Below, piece by piece: positions 1 to 9,848 of a stretch of DNA of 53,971 bases; position 1 is the stretch's first letter, and each line of letters opens with the position of its first letter. Below the pieces are notes generated by a model, which ran no database searches, was not told the DNA's origin, and saw only the letters and a program-made list of their open reading frames with translations. Made by a program: the position numbers and the translations under genes. Where the stretch lies: contig JAFABD010000099.1 in NCBI GenBank assembly GCA_023426225.1, positions 1 through 53,971 on the forward strand. Reading direction: 5' to 3'. Source of the stretch: Pseudomonadota bacterium. Its GTDB lineage: Bacteria; Pseudomonadota; Alphaproteobacteria; Sphingomonadales; Sphingomonadaceae.

Positions 1-1027
1 GCGTGGCGCGCAGCGCGCTTTCGGAAGCATTGACCGCGGCGGCGTTCGGCGTCTCGACCTGGACGGTGATCGTCGCGACCGAGCCCGCCGTGCCCTCGGC
101 CGCCGCTGCGGCCGCGGCTTCGGCCGCCGGGTCGACGACGGGCTTGGGCGCGGGCGGGCGCGTGGCGAGCATCCGGTCGGGACGCAGCCGGCCGTCGGCA
201 AGCGCGGTCTGGAATGCCGCGTCGATGCGCTGGATCGCGGTATCGTACAGCGAATCGATCGCATCCGCCGATTCGACCCGCAGCGCGAAATGCGTGATCG
301 GCGTGCGATCGGGGCCGTGCGTTGCCGCGAACAGCCCGACGACCGGGCCGCCGGGATAGTCGCGGCGCAACTGCACCTCGGCGACGACCATGTCGCTCGC
401 GCCATATTGGTCGAGCACCGTGCGCCACCAGTTGCGGCCGCGGCGCAGCGTCTGCCCCGCGTTGACCAGCAGCGAATCGGCGCCGTTGCCGCGCAGCCGG
501 ACATAGTCGATCGTGCTGCTCGTCGCGCGAAAGCGGTTCCATGCGCGCGCCCAGGCGGTCTCGCGCTCGAAGACGCGGCCCGTCCCGCCCGAAAATTCCA
601 GCGGCACCAGCAGCGTCGGCACCGATCGCGTCATCTGAGTCGAAACGCCCAGGATCGCGCCGGCGCGCGCGCGATCGAACTGGATGCCCAGCCGGGCGAT
701 GTAACGCGTCGGCCCGATCTGTTCCTGTTCGATCACGACGCCGCTCACCAGCGAATCGATCGCCGAGTCGGAAAGGTCCGATTTCTCGCCGGTCAGCCGC
801 TGCGACAGCATCTGCCATCCCTTGCGCTGCGCGATCCGCCATCCGCCCAGCCGCGCACTCTCGGCATCGCGCCCTTTGACGTCGACGGTCACGCCTGTCA
901 CCTCGAAACTGCCGGCCGAATCGGCGGCGGCGCCCCCCTGCCCTTCGGCAAGCGTAACCCCCGCGCCGCCCGCGAGAACGAGCGCGCCGGCCGCGCCGAT
1001 GGAGAGGAAAAGCCGTTTCCGATGCAT
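1..1027 (-). CDS. Secreted conserved protein of unknown function (3' end beyond window)
   Basis: Reading the minus strand from an ATG at 1027 gives an open frame of 342 codons that runs off the left edge, so the C-terminus is missing. The N-terminus (MHRKRLFLSIGAAGALVLAG) is a clear Sec signal peptide, so the product is probably periplasmic. A low-complexity Ala/Pro-rich linker lies near residues 285-310, followed by a segment with VATITVQVETPNAAAVNASE that resembles the start of a second domain. From memory, sphingomonads often carry a protein labelled heavy-metal-associated domain-containing next to purM; the visible part has no cysteine and no CXXC metal motif, so that label would be doubtful. 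It diverges from purM with a 64-bp shared upstream region. Coding is supported by the long open frame, GC-rich third positions and the signal peptide. The function is unknown. Confidence 0.7.
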   Translation of the reverse strand, partial: MHRKRLFLSIGAAGALVLAGGAGVTLAEGQGGAAADSAGSFEVTGVTVDVKGRDAESARLGGWRIAQRKGWQMLSQRLTGEKSDLSDSAIDSLVSGVVIEQEQIGPTRYIARLGIQFDRARAGAILGVSTQMTRSVPTLLVPLEFSGGTGRVFERETAWARAWNRFRATSSTIDYVRLRGNGADSLLVNAGQTLRRGRNWWRTVLDQYGASDMVVAEVQLRRDYPGGPVVGLFAATHGPDRTPITHFALRVESADAIDSLYDTAIQRIDAAFQTALADGRLRPDRMLATRPPAPKPVVDPAAEAAAAAAAEGTAGSVATITVQVETPNAAAVNASESALRAT

Positions 1028-1091
1028 GCGGGCGCTCTTTTGGCGAAGCGGGCGTGGAAATCCAAGCGCGTTGTGGCTAGGCGGTTCGGCC

Positions 1092-2186
1092 ATGACCGAT
1101 CCGAAAGCCTATACCTACGCCCAGGCGGGCGTCTCGATCGCGGCGGGCAACGCGCTGGTGCGCGCGATCGCCCCGCTCGCCCGTTCCACGCGCCGTCCGG
1201 GTGCCGATGCCGATCTCGGCGGGTTCGGGGGGGTGTTCGATCCTCGCGCCGCCGGGTTCAAGGATCCGCTGCTCGTCGCCGCCAATGACGGCGTGGGAAC
1301 CAAGCTCAAGCTCGCGATCGAGCATGACCGGCACGACGGCGTCGGGATCGACCTCGTCGCGATGTGCGCCAACGATCTGGTCGTTCAGGGGGCCGAACCC
1401 CTGTTCTTCCTCGACTATTATGCCAGCGGCAAGCTCGACGCCGGCGTCGCCGAACGCGTCATCGCGGGCATCGCCGAAGGCTGCCGTCAGGCGGGCTGCG
1501 CGCTGATCGGCGGCGAAACCGCCGAAATGCCCGGCATGTATGCCGCGGGCGACTATGACCTTGCGGGCTTCTGCGTGGGTGCGGTCGAGCGCGAGCAACT
1601 GCTCGACGGCGGCACGATCCGCCCGGGCGACATCCTGCTCGGCATGGGTTCGACGGGCGTGCATTCGAACGGCTTCTCGCTCGTGCGTCGCCTCGCGGCG
1701 GACAAGGGGTGGAAGCTCGATCGCCCCGCGCTGTTCGATCAGGACATGCTGCTCATCGACGCGCTGATGGCGCCGACGCGCATCTATGTCGCCAGCCTGT
1801 TGCCGTCGCTCCGCAAGGGGCTGATCCGCGGGCTCGCGCACATCACCGGCGGCGGGCTGCTCGAAAACGTTCCGCGTGTGCTCCCGGCGGGGTGCCATGC
1901 CCGGATCGACGCGGGCAGCTGGCCGTTGCCGCGGCTGATGGCGTTCCTCCAGGCACAGGGCAATATCGAGCCCGAGGAAATGGCGCGCACCTTCAATTGC
2001 GGCATCGGCATGGTCGCCGCGGTTCGCCCCGAACATGCGGCCGAGCTTGCCGAGGCGCTCACTGCCGCCGGCGAGACGGTGTTCACCATCGGCGAGATCG
2101 TGGCGGGCGAACGCGGCTGCACCGTGTTCGGATCGGGCGAGACGTGGAGCGCGCGCGCCGACTGGTCGGCCACGCACCATGGCTGA
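1092..2186 (+). CDS. purM: Phosphoribosylformylglycinamidine cyclo-ligase (AIR synthetase)
   Basis: Catalyses the ATP-dependent closure of FGAM to aminoimidazole ribonucleotide, step 5 of de novo purine synthesis, in the cytoplasm. The 364-residue product has the usual PurM length. Family motifs are visible: FGGVFD near residues 45-50, the AANDGVGTKLK nucleotide/substrate loop near 64-73, DLVAMCANDLVVQGAEPLFF near 87-106 and the GLIGGETAEMPGMY-type segment. The ATG at 1092 begins MTDPKAYTYAQAG, which matches where PurM proteins normally start; in-frame codons further upstream would overlap the divergent gene. It overlaps purN by 8 bases, so the two are translationally coupled and make consecutive-pathway purine enzymes. 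The identification is secure. Confidence 0.97.
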   Translation: MTDPKAYTYAQAGVSIAAGNALVRAIAPLARSTRRPGADADLGGFGGVFDPRAAGFKDPLLVAANDGVGTKLKLAIEHDRHDGVGIDLVAMCANDLVVQGAEPLFFLDYYASGKLDAGVAERVIAGIAEGCRQAGCALIGGETAEMPGMYAAGDYDLAGFCVGAVEREQLLDGGTIRPGDILLGMGSTGVHSNGFSLVRRLAADKGWKLDRPALFDQDMLLIDALMAPTRIYVASLLPSLRKGLIRGLAHITGGGLLENVPRVLPAGCHARIDAGSWPLPRLMAFLQAQGNIEPEEMARTFNCGIGMVAAVRPEHAAELAEALTAAGETVFTIGEIVAGERGCTVFGSGETWSARADWSATHHG

Positions 2187-2802
2187 TCCGGCGGCTGATC
2201 CGGCGGCGGCGCGCCGTCGCGTCGGCGTGCTCATTTCTGGGCGCGGGTCGAACATGGCGTCGCTGGTCGAGGCCGCACGCGCGCCCGATTGCCCCTATGC
2301 CGTCGTGCTCGTCGCCAGCGACAAGCCCGAGGCAGCGGGGCTCGCCTGGGCGGCGGAGCGGGGCATCCCCACCTTCGCCCAGTCGCCCAAGGGCATGCCC
2401 AAGGCCGAGTATGAGGCGCGCATCGATGCGGCATTGCGCGCGCACGATGTCGAGATGATCGCGCTTGCGGGCTATATGCGGCTGCTCTCGGATCGTTTCG
2501 TCGCCGACTGGCGCGACAGGATCGTCAACATCCACCCCTCGCTGCTGCCAAAGTACAAGGGGCTCGACACGCACGCGCGCGCGATCGCCGCGGGCGATGC
2601 CGAGGCCGGGTGCTCGGTCCATGTCGTCACCGAAGAGCTCGACGGCGGCGAACTGCTCGGCCAGGCGCGCGTGCCGATCCTTGCCGGCGACACCGCCGAC
2701 ACGCTCGCCGCGCGCGTGCTGGTCGAGGAACATCGTCTCTATCCCCAGGTGCTCGCGCGCTGGGCCATGGCGTTGCCGCGCCAGCACGGCGGCCGGGGCT
2801 AG
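2179..2802 (+). CDS. purN: Phosphoribosylglycinamide formyltransferase
   Basis: Transfers a formyl group from 10-formyltetrahydrofolate to GAR, step 3 of purine synthesis. The 207-residue product shows the phosphate-binding GRGSN at 21-25, the catalytic NIHPSLLP segment (N117, H119) and the catalytic aspartate D155 in TEELDGGEL. The ATG at 2179 lies inside the end of purM (ATGGCTGA overlap), which supports this start over earlier in-frame codons. It has a short Ala/Asp/Pro-rich N-terminal extension before the VGVLISGRG strand, which is common in GC-rich genomes. Purine genes here are split: purM-purN in this operon, purF at 38.6 kb. Confidence 0.97.
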   Translation: MADPAADPAAARRRVGVLISGRGSNMASLVEAARAPDCPYAVVLVASDKPEAAGLAWAAERGIPTFAQSPKGMPKAEYEARIDAALRAHDVEMIALAGYMRLLSDRFVADWRDRIVNIHPSLLPKYKGLDTHARAIAAGDAEAGCSVHVVTEELDGGELLGQARVPILAGDTADTLAARVLVEEHRLYPQVLARWAMALPRQHGGRG

Positions 2803-2970
2803 GCCCTTTCGGGCTTCTTCGGGCGTCGGCCGGATATTTCGGGCGGGCGGCGGGTTGTGCCCCGTCGCCGGCTTTGCCTGTCGCCGGCAAGTGGAGGCCC
2901 CATTCGGACGCATCGCGACACGCCCGCAACCCTCTTGCGCCATGGCGCCGCCGCCCGCGATAAGGGCGGG

Positions 2971-3669
2971 GTGATCAAGGTCGCCAGCTACAACATGCGC
3001 AAGTCGATCGGCACCGATCGCCGCCGGCGCCCCGAGCGGACGCTGCAGGTGCTCAACGAGATCGACGCCGACATCATCGCGCTGCAGGAGGCCGATCGCC
3101 GCTTCGGCACCCGCGCGGCGGTGCTGACCGCCGCGCTGCTCGCCGAACACAGCGACTGGAAGGCCGTTCCCGTCAACCTGCGGGCGCGCTCGATGGGATG
3201 GCACGGCAACGCCTTGCTGGTGCGCAAGTCGGCGACGATCCTCGACTGTGCGCCGCTCCACCTGCCCGCGCTCGAACCGCGCGGCGCGGTGATGGCCGAT
3301 ATCGAAATCGGCGGTCAGGCGATCCGCGTCGTCGGGATGCACCTCGACCTGTCGGGGCTCTGGCGGCGGCGGCAGGCGGCGGCGATCCTTGCCGAACTCG
3401 CCGCGCGCGAACGGCGTCTGCCCACGGTGATGATGGGCGATCTCAACGAATGGACCGCCAATGGCGGCTGCCTGCGCGACTTCGGCGAGCGTTTCGCCTT
3501 TGCCGAGACGGGCAAGACCTATCATGCGCGCCGCCCGATGGCGCGGCTCGACCGGATCATGGTCACCGGCGACATCGCGATCGCGGGTTCGGGGACGCAT
3601 GAAAGCCTTCAGGCGCGCACCGCGTCGGACCATCTGCCGATCTGGGCCGAACTCCGGGTCGCGCAATGA
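2971..3669 (+). CDS. Endonuclease/exonuclease/phosphatase (EEP) family hydrolase
   Basis: A 232-residue protein of the DNase I-like EEP fold. All the metal and catalytic motifs are visible: KVASYNMR (N8) at the start, IIALQEAD with the metal-binding E40, a GMHLDLSG histidine strand, the MGDLNEW Asp/Asn pair and a C-terminal ASDHLPIWAEL His motif. I chose the GTG at 2971 because a GGGCGGGG purine run sits just upstream and the family fold begins at once; a longer frame opens at 2857 but adds only basic, low-quality sequence. No signal peptide is seen, so it is probably cytoplasmic. The substrate is unknown; relatives act on DNA, phosphoinositides or sphingomyelin. It overlaps the following patatin gene by ATGA, so the two are coupled. 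Confidence 0.85.
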   Translation: MIKVASYNMRKSIGTDRRRRPERTLQVLNEIDADIIALQEADRRFGTRAAVLTAALLAEHSDWKAVPVNLRARSMGWHGNALLVRKSATILDCAPLHLPALEPRGAVMADIEIGGQAIRVVGMHLDLSGLWRRRQAAAILAELAARERRLPTVMMGDLNEWTANGGCLRDFGERFAFAETGKTYHARRPMARLDRIMVTGDIAIAGSGTHESLQARTASDHLPIWAELRVAQ

Positions 3670-5966
3670 CCGCGACGCGCGACAAGGAACTGCGCCTCGC
3701 GCTCGTCTGCTATGGCGGCGTCAGCCTTGCGGTCTACATGCACGGCATCACCAAGGAGATCTGGCGCCTCGCCTGCGCGAGTTGCGCGGTGCGCGAAGGC
3801 GGCGATGCCGACGGCGTCTATGCCGCGCTCCTGGACGAGATCCGCGACAGTTGCGGGGTCAATCTGCGCGTGCTGGTCGACATCCTGTCCGGTGCGAGCG
3901 CGGGCGGCATCAACGCGGTCTTCCTCGCCCAGGCGCTCACCACGGGTCAGTCGCTCGACGCGCTGACCGATCTCTGGATCGAACATGCCGATATCGAATC
4001 GCTGCTCGATCCGGTGCAGGCGCCGTCGCACCGTTTCGCCAAGATCTGGGCGACGCCGATCGCGTGGATGCTCGCCGACCGCAACAAGACCGTCGACGAG
4101 ACCGTCGAGGCAGGCGCGCGGGACGAGGTGCGTGCCAAGCTCGAACGCTTCGTCCGGTCGCGCTGGTTCGAGCCGCCCTTCGGCGGGCGCCAGCTTTTCC
4201 ATACGCTGATGGATGCCTTCGACGCGATGGCGCGCGGCCCCTCGCGCAACCGGCTGCTGCCGCGCGATCAGCCGCTCGACCTGTTCGTCACTGTCACCGA
4301 TTTCCACGGCCATCGCGAGGCGCTGCGGCTCAATTCGCCGCCGCTCGTCGACGAGACCGAGCACCGCCTCGTCTTCGCCTTTTCCGACCATGGCGAGGAA
4401 GGCGCGATCGGGCACCCCGCCGCGCTCGCCTTTGCCGCGCGGGCGACCTCCAGCTTTCCGGGCGCATTCCCGCCCGTGACGGTCGAGGAACTCGACACCG
4501 TGCTTGCCGAGCGGGGTGAAAAATGGAGTGGGCGCGACGCGTTCCTCGAACGGGCCCTTCCGCAGCATTTTTTGACCGATAACGCACGAAAAGCGGTGCT
4601 GATCGACGGGTCGGTGCTCGCGAACGCGCCCTTTCGTCCTGCCATTGACGCGCTCCGCGAGCGCCCTGCCCGCCGCCAGATCGATCGCCGCTTCGTCTAT
4701 ATCGACCCCACGCCCGAACTGCGCCTGCTCTCCTATGGCCGCTCGGCGGAGCGCCCCGGCTTCTTCCAGACGATCATCGGCGCGCTGACCGAACTGCCCC
4801 GCGAACAGCCGATTCGCGACAATCTGGAGGCGATCAGCGCCCGATCGGACCGGATCGAACGCATGCTGGCGATCATCGGCGACATTCGCGCGGAGGTCGA
4901 AAGCCAGGTCGAGGGGCTGTTCGGCTATACGCTCTGGCTCGATTACCCGACGCCTCGCCGCCTCGCCGCCTGGCGCCGCCGCGCCCAGGTCGCCGCCGCG
5001 ACCAAGGCCGGCTATGGCCACACGGCCTATGCTCTCCTGAAAGTCGACGGCGCCGTCGAGCGCACCGCCCGACTTCTCTACGCGGTGGCGGGGCTCCATG
5101 GGCCGGAAACGCTACGTTCCCTGCGGGATTCGCTGATGGCTGCGGTGCGCGCGCGCGGTGCCGATCGCTTCGGCGCGGCACTGAACGGAGGCGCGTCGCC
5201 CGAGGCGTTGGCGTTCCTGCGCGCGCACGACCTCGGCTTTCGTATCCGTCGGTTGCGGCTGCTGGCGCGCCGTCTGACCGAAATGGACGTGCGCGAACGG
5301 CGCGAAGAACTGCGCCCGATCCGCGACGCACTCTACGAGTCGCTGGCCGCGTATCTCGAACTCAAGCGTTCCGATACCTATGCCGACCTCGCCGACGCCG
5401 CGCGCGCCTGCGCGACAGGGACGGGAGACGCCTCGGCGCTCCTCGACCGTGTCGGCGAACGGATGGACCTGACAGCCCTCGACGCCGCCGCCGATGCCCG
5501 GCTCTCGCAGGGATTCAGCGCGCTGGGGCGCGATCTGCGCCGTCCGCTCTTGCTCGCGCATCTCGGTTTTCCCTTTTTCGACATTGCCACATTGCCGCTG
5601 CTTCAGGGCGACGGTCTCGACGAGTTCGACCCGATCCGGGTCGACCGCATTTCGCCCGAGGACGCCAGGGCCATCCGCACCGGCGGCGCCGAGGCGACGC
5701 TCAAAGGCATCCAGTTCAACAGCTTCGGCGCTTTTTTCAGCCGGGCGTACCGCGAGAATGATTATCTGTGGGGTCGCCTGCACGGCGCCGACCGGCTGAT
5801 CGACATCGTGCTTTCCACGCTTGCCGATGACGAACGCCTTCCCGAAGAACGCGTGAGCGCGATCAAGAGGGCGGCATTTCACGCGATCCTTGACGAGGAA
5901 CAAGGCCGTTTGCGCAACATTCCGGCGCTGTTCGAGGAACTTCGGGCGGAGATCGGGCCGCGCTGA
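3666..5966 (+). CDS. Patatin-like phospholipase family protein
   Basis: A 766-residue patatin-related protein. The catalytic Ser-Asp dyad of patatin lipases is present: an oxyanion stretch near LVCYGGVSLAVYMHG, the nucleophile elbow GASAG at 76-80 (Ser78) and the aspartate in LIDGSVLAN (D314; the family usually has DGG or DGA). The remaining 450 residues are a helical C-terminal region with no motif I know. This size and layout match the long patatin-related family of alphaproteobacteria and actinobacteria (TIGR03607, as I recall it). There is no signal peptide, so it is cytoplasmic or membrane-peripheral. Its start overlaps the EEP hydrolase stop (ATGA). A role in phospholipid hydrolysis is inferred; the true substrate is not known. 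Confidence 0.88.
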   Translation: MTATRDKELRLALVCYGGVSLAVYMHGITKEIWRLACASCAVREGGDADGVYAALLDEIRDSCGVNLRVLVDILSGASAGGINAVFLAQALTTGQSLDALTDLWIEHADIESLLDPVQAPSHRFAKIWATPIAWMLADRNKTVDETVEAGARDEVRAKLERFVRSRWFEPPFGGRQLFHTLMDAFDAMARGPSRNRLLPRDQPLDLFVTVTDFHGHREALRLNSPPLVDETEHRLVFAFSDHGEEGAIGHPAALAFAARATSSFPGAFPPVTVEELDTVLAERGEKWSGRDAFLERALPQHFLTDNARKAVLIDGSVLANAPFRPAIDALRERPARRQIDRRFVYIDPTPELRLLSYGRSAERPGFFQTIIGALTELPREQPIRDNLEAISARSDRIERMLAIIGDIRAEVESQVEGLFGYTLWLDYPTPRRLAAWRRRAQVAAATKAGYGHTAYALLKVDGAVERTARLLYAVAGLHGPETLRSLRDSLMAAVRARGADRFGAALNGGASPEALAFLRAHDLGFRIRRLRLLARRLTEMDVRERREELRPIRDALYESLAAYLELKRSDTYADLADAARACATGTGDASALLDRVGERMDLTALDAAADARLSQGFSALGRDLRRPLLLAHLGFPFFDIATLPLLQGDGLDEFDPIRVDRISPEDARAIRTGGAEATLKGIQFNSFGAFFSRAYRENDYLWGRLHGADRLIDIVLSTLADDERLPEERVSAIKRAAFHAILDEEQGRLRNIPALFEELRAEIGPR

Positions 5967-6065
5967 CAGGGCGCGGACCGGCCGGGACGAGGCGCGGACG
6001 AGACTGGTCAAACCGCCATATCGGCCCTATCGTCCAGGCCTCTTTTCAGCGGGAACGGGGTTTCG

Positions 6066-6446
6066 ATGCGGTTTCTGAAGGTGCTGTTCTGGCTCTTGCT
6101 GGGCGGCCTCGTCACAGCCTTCGTGATCTATAACGGCGACGAGCGGGTGAGCATCCACCTGTGGGGCGGACTGGTGGCCGATTTCAGTCTGCCGCTGCTG
6201 CTGATCCTGATCTTCCTCATCGGCTTTCTGCCGATGCTGGTCGCCTATCAGACGACGCGATGGAGCCTGCGCCAGCGCATCAGCAACCTTGAGCGCGCAC
6301 TGGCCGACATCCGAACCGCCGCGACCGGGGCCACGCCCGACGCGGCGCTGACCACGGAAACGGGCCTCTCCATGACGTCTTCCATCTCCCCGACCCAGCC
6401 TGCCGCCCCGTCCGCGGGGCCGCTCTTCGCGGATCGCCAATCATGA
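6066..6446 (+). CDS. lapA: LapA-domain membrane protein
   Basis: A 126-residue protein with two N-terminal membrane helices (about 3-22 and 40-62), a hydrophilic segment RVSIHLWGGLVADFSLPL between them and a cytoplasmic tail with a short coiled-coil stretch (RQRISNLERALADIR) followed by Ala/Ser/Pro-rich sequence. This is the LapA (DUF1049) pattern. In E. coli LapA is encoded with LapB just before pyrF and helps control LPS synthesis; here it is also directly before pyrF, overlapping it by ATGA, but no lapB lies in between. The ATG at 6066 follows a GGGAACGGGG purine run. The exact role in this organism is inferred from family and position only. Confidence 0.85.
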   Translation: MRFLKVLFWLLLGGLVTAFVIYNGDERVSIHLWGGLVADFSLPLLLILIFLIGFLPMLVAYQTTRWSLRQRISNLERALADIRTAATGATPDAALTTETGLSMTSSISPTQPAAPSAGPLFADRQS

Positions 6447-7117
6447 CCAATCGTATCTTCGTTGCCCTCGACACGCCCGATATCGAACGCGCAAAGTCGC
6501 TCGCCAAGCGGGTGCGCGCGCATGTCGGCGGGATCAAGCTGGGCCTCGAATTCTTCATGGCCAACGGGCGCCACGGCGTGCGCGAAATGGCCGAAATCGG
6601 CGTTCCCATCTTTCTGGACCTCAAGTTTCACGACATTCCGAATACGGTCGGCAAGGCAATCCAGGCCCTGCGGCCTCTCAACCCCGCCATCCTCACCGTC
6701 CATGCCGCCGGCGGCCGCGCGATGCTGGAGGATGCCAAGGCTGCCGCGCCCGACGGAACCAAGGTGGTCGCGGTAACGATGCTGACCAGCCTTGATCGCA
6801 CCGATCTTCACGCCATCGGCATGAACCGCGATCCGCACGAACAGGTATTGAAGCTCGCAGAGCTTGCCCGATCGGCGGGCGTGGACGGCATCGTTTGCTC
6901 GGGCGAGGAGGTGAAGGCAGCGCACGCGGCATGGAAGGACGGCTTTTTCGTCGTTCCGGGGGTCCGCCCGTCGCAGGCACAGGCTGCGGACCAGAAGCGC
7001 GTCGTGACGCCGCGTGCTGCCATCGATGCCGGCGCATCGATCCTCGTCATCGGCCGCCCGATCACCTTGGCCGAGAACCCCGATCAGGCTGCACGCGACA
7101 TCGAAGCGACGCTCTGA
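6443..7117 (+). CDS. pyrF: Orotidine-5'-phosphate decarboxylase
   Basis: Converts OMP to UMP, the last step of de novo pyrimidine synthesis. The 224-residue product has the usual length and the diagnostic DLKFHDIPNT motif with D59, K61 and D64 of the catalytic Asp-Lys-Asp array, plus FVALDTPD near the start, the C-terminal phosphate-gripping GVRP and an IGRPIT loop. It overlaps lapA by ATGA, which fixes the ATG at 6443. A GNAT gene follows after 85 bases, and the trp genes after that. Confidence 0.97.
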   Translation: MTNRIFVALDTPDIERAKSLAKRVRAHVGGIKLGLEFFMANGRHGVREMAEIGVPIFLDLKFHDIPNTVGKAIQALRPLNPAILTVHAAGGRAMLEDAKAAAPDGTKVVAVTMLTSLDRTDLHAIGMNRDPHEQVLKLAELARSAGVDGIVCSGEEVKAAHAAWKDGFFVVPGVRPSQAQAADQKRVVTPRAAIDAGASILVIGRPITLAENPDQAARDIEATL

Positions 7118-7202
7118 CCCGTTCCTTCCAGCAGCTTTCCCTGATGTCCCGTCGGCGGCAAGGAGGGGTTGCCAAGTTGATTCCCGCTCCGATCGTTTCC
7201 CG

Positions 7203-7709
7203 ATGACCATCCTGATTTCGCCCGCGACGGTGGACCAGCTTTCGGCGATCCATGCCGTCATCGAACGTGCCTATCGCGGCGATTCGGCACGTCTGGGCTG
7301 GACCCATGAAGCGGATCTGATCGAGGAACCGCGCACCGACCTTGCCACGCTCGCCTCGATCATCGGCGACCCGGACCAGGTACTGCTGATCGCCGAGCAG
7401 CGCGGCGTGACGGTCGGCTGTGTCAACGTCGTGAACCGCGGCGGCGGCGTCGCCTATCTGGGTCTGCTGTGCATCGAGCCGCTGCGGCAGGCGGGCGGGC
7501 TGGGCCGTCGACTGATCGCCGCTGCCGAAGTTCATGCCCGCACCGTGTTCGGATGCACCCGCATCGAGATGACCGTAATCGAGGCGCGCCGCGAGCTGAT
7601 CGAATATTATCTCCGCCGCGGCTATGCCGAAACCGGCGAGCGCCGCGACTTCCCGATCGCGCTCGATCCGCCGCTGTTTATGACGGTGCTGGCCAAGCCG
7701 CTGATCTGA
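7203..7709 (+). CDS. GNAT-family N-acetyltransferase
   Basis: A 168-residue cytoplasmic acyl-CoA-dependent acetyltransferase of the GNAT fold. The acetyl-CoA pyrophosphate loop is visible as PLRQAGGLGRRLI (the R/Q-x-x-G-x-G/A motif), preceded by the beta-4 strand AYLGLLCIEP and followed by the beta-5 strand RIEMTVIEARREL and helix IEYYLRRGYAETGER. The ATG at 7203 begins MTILISPATVDQL, the usual first strand; an upstream in-frame start would run into pyrF. The substrate is unknown. It sits between pyrF and trpF on the same strand, so it may be cotranscribed, though a 274-base gap follows. Confidence 0.85.
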   Translation: MTILISPATVDQLSAIHAVIERAYRGDSARLGWTHEADLIEEPRTDLATLASIIGDPDQVLLIAEQRGVTVGCVNVVNRGGGVAYLGLLCIEPLRQAGGLGRRLIAAAEVHARTVFGCTRIEMTVIEARRELIEYYLRRGYAETGERRDFPIALDPPLFMTVLAKPLI

Positions 7710-7714
7710 ATCCG

Positions 7715-7993
7715 TCAGCTCTGGTGCCGCCGATACACGGTGATATTCGCTTGTGTCCCGGGGGCCAACCATGATCCGCCGGCGGCGGGTTGAAGCGCGC
7801 GTCCGGCCAGCAACGGGCAGACGCCCCGGTTTCGACGTCCCCCCTTGGCCCGAAAATACAGCCGGTGATCCGACGGTCCCAGAGCCGAGCCGAGCCAACG
7901 CTCGTCGCTGAGATAAACCTTTGTGTGCAACCGTCCCAATGCCCGGGCTTGTCGCTTCGCAAAAATGGGACGACATGGCGACCATGCCCACAA
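7715..7993 (-). CDS. Possible small hypothetical protein antisense to the trpF leader
   Basis: The 274-base gap between the GNAT gene and trpF holds one minus-strand frame of 92 codons. The predicted protein has a fairly normal composition for its first half (for example LGRLHTKVYLSDERW and SDHRLYFRAKG) and ends TQANITVYRRHQS. It overlaps the first codons of trpF by about 10 bases. I recognise no domain. The frame could be a chance opening in GC-rich DNA, and the same interval must hold the trpF promoter. Listed because nothing else explains the gap. Confidence 0.25.
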   Translation of the reverse strand: MWAWSPCRPIFAKRQARALGRLHTKVYLSDERWLGSALGPSDHRLYFRAKGGRRNRGVCPLLAGRALQPAAGGSWLAPGTQANITVYRRHQS

Positions 7994-8618
7994 CTGCGAA
8001 AATCTGCGGCCTGTCCACCCCCGAGACGCTCGACGCCGCCGTTGCCGGGGGGGCGAGCCATATCGGCTTCGTCTTCTTTCCGCCCAGCCCGCGTCACCTG
8101 AGCTTCGACAAGGCGCACGGCCTCGCCGCGCGGGTTCCCGACCGTGTCGCGCGCGTCGGCGTGTTTGTTGACCCCGACGATGCGTTGCTCGATGCCGCCA
8201 TCGCAGCCGGGAGGCTCGACGTGATCCAGCTCCACAAGGTGCCCCCCCAGCGCGCCGCGGCGGTGAAGGCGCACACCCACCTTGAGACCTGGGCCGCGCT
8301 CGCCGTGAAGACTCGCGCCGATCTCACGCCGGCCGCCGCGTTCCGCGGTGCGGCCGACCGGCTGCTCTACGATGCGAAGGCGCCCGAGGGGGCCAAGGTG
8401 CCCGGCGGCACTGGCCTCCGCTTCGACTGGCAACTGCTCGACGGCTTTGCCCATCCCCTCCCCTGGATCCTTTCCGGCGGGCTCGATGCCGCCAATGTCG
8501 GCGAGGCGATCCGCGTCACCGGTGCCCGCCTCGTGGATGTCTCTTCGGGCATAGAGGCGGCTCCAGGCGTCAAGGATGTGGACAAGATCGCTGCTTTCCT
8601 TAAAGCCGTGGCCCGATC

Positions 8619-8622
<4 letters not shown>
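7984..8622 (+). CDS. trpF: Phosphoribosylanthranilate isomerase
   Basis: Catalyses the Amadori rearrangement of phosphoribosylanthranilate to CdRP in tryptophan synthesis. The 212-residue product opens with the canonical KICGLSTPETL (catalytic Cys8), then has GASHIGFVFFPPSPRHL, VARVGVFVDPDD, DVIQLHK and the C-terminal phosphate-binding segments SGGLDAANV and DVSSGIEAAPGVKD. The ATG at 7984 is the usual family start; an ATG three codons earlier (7975) is also possible. It heads a tight series with trpB, trpA, accD and folC, overlapping trpB by ATGA. No Trp-rich leader peptide or attenuator was visible upstream. Confidence 0.96.

Positions 8623-9844
<1,222 letters not shown>

Positions 9845-9848
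<4 letters not shown>

Noticed and set aside
2803..2970. A direct repeat GTCGCCGGC and GC hairpins between purN and the EEP gene
   Set aside because: The repeats are short and GC-rich; such pairs are expected by chance in this sequence. No clear terminator or operator shape.
2083..3666. A 527-codon minus-strand open frame
   Set aside because: It runs antisense to purN and the EEP hydrolase, both with full motif sets.
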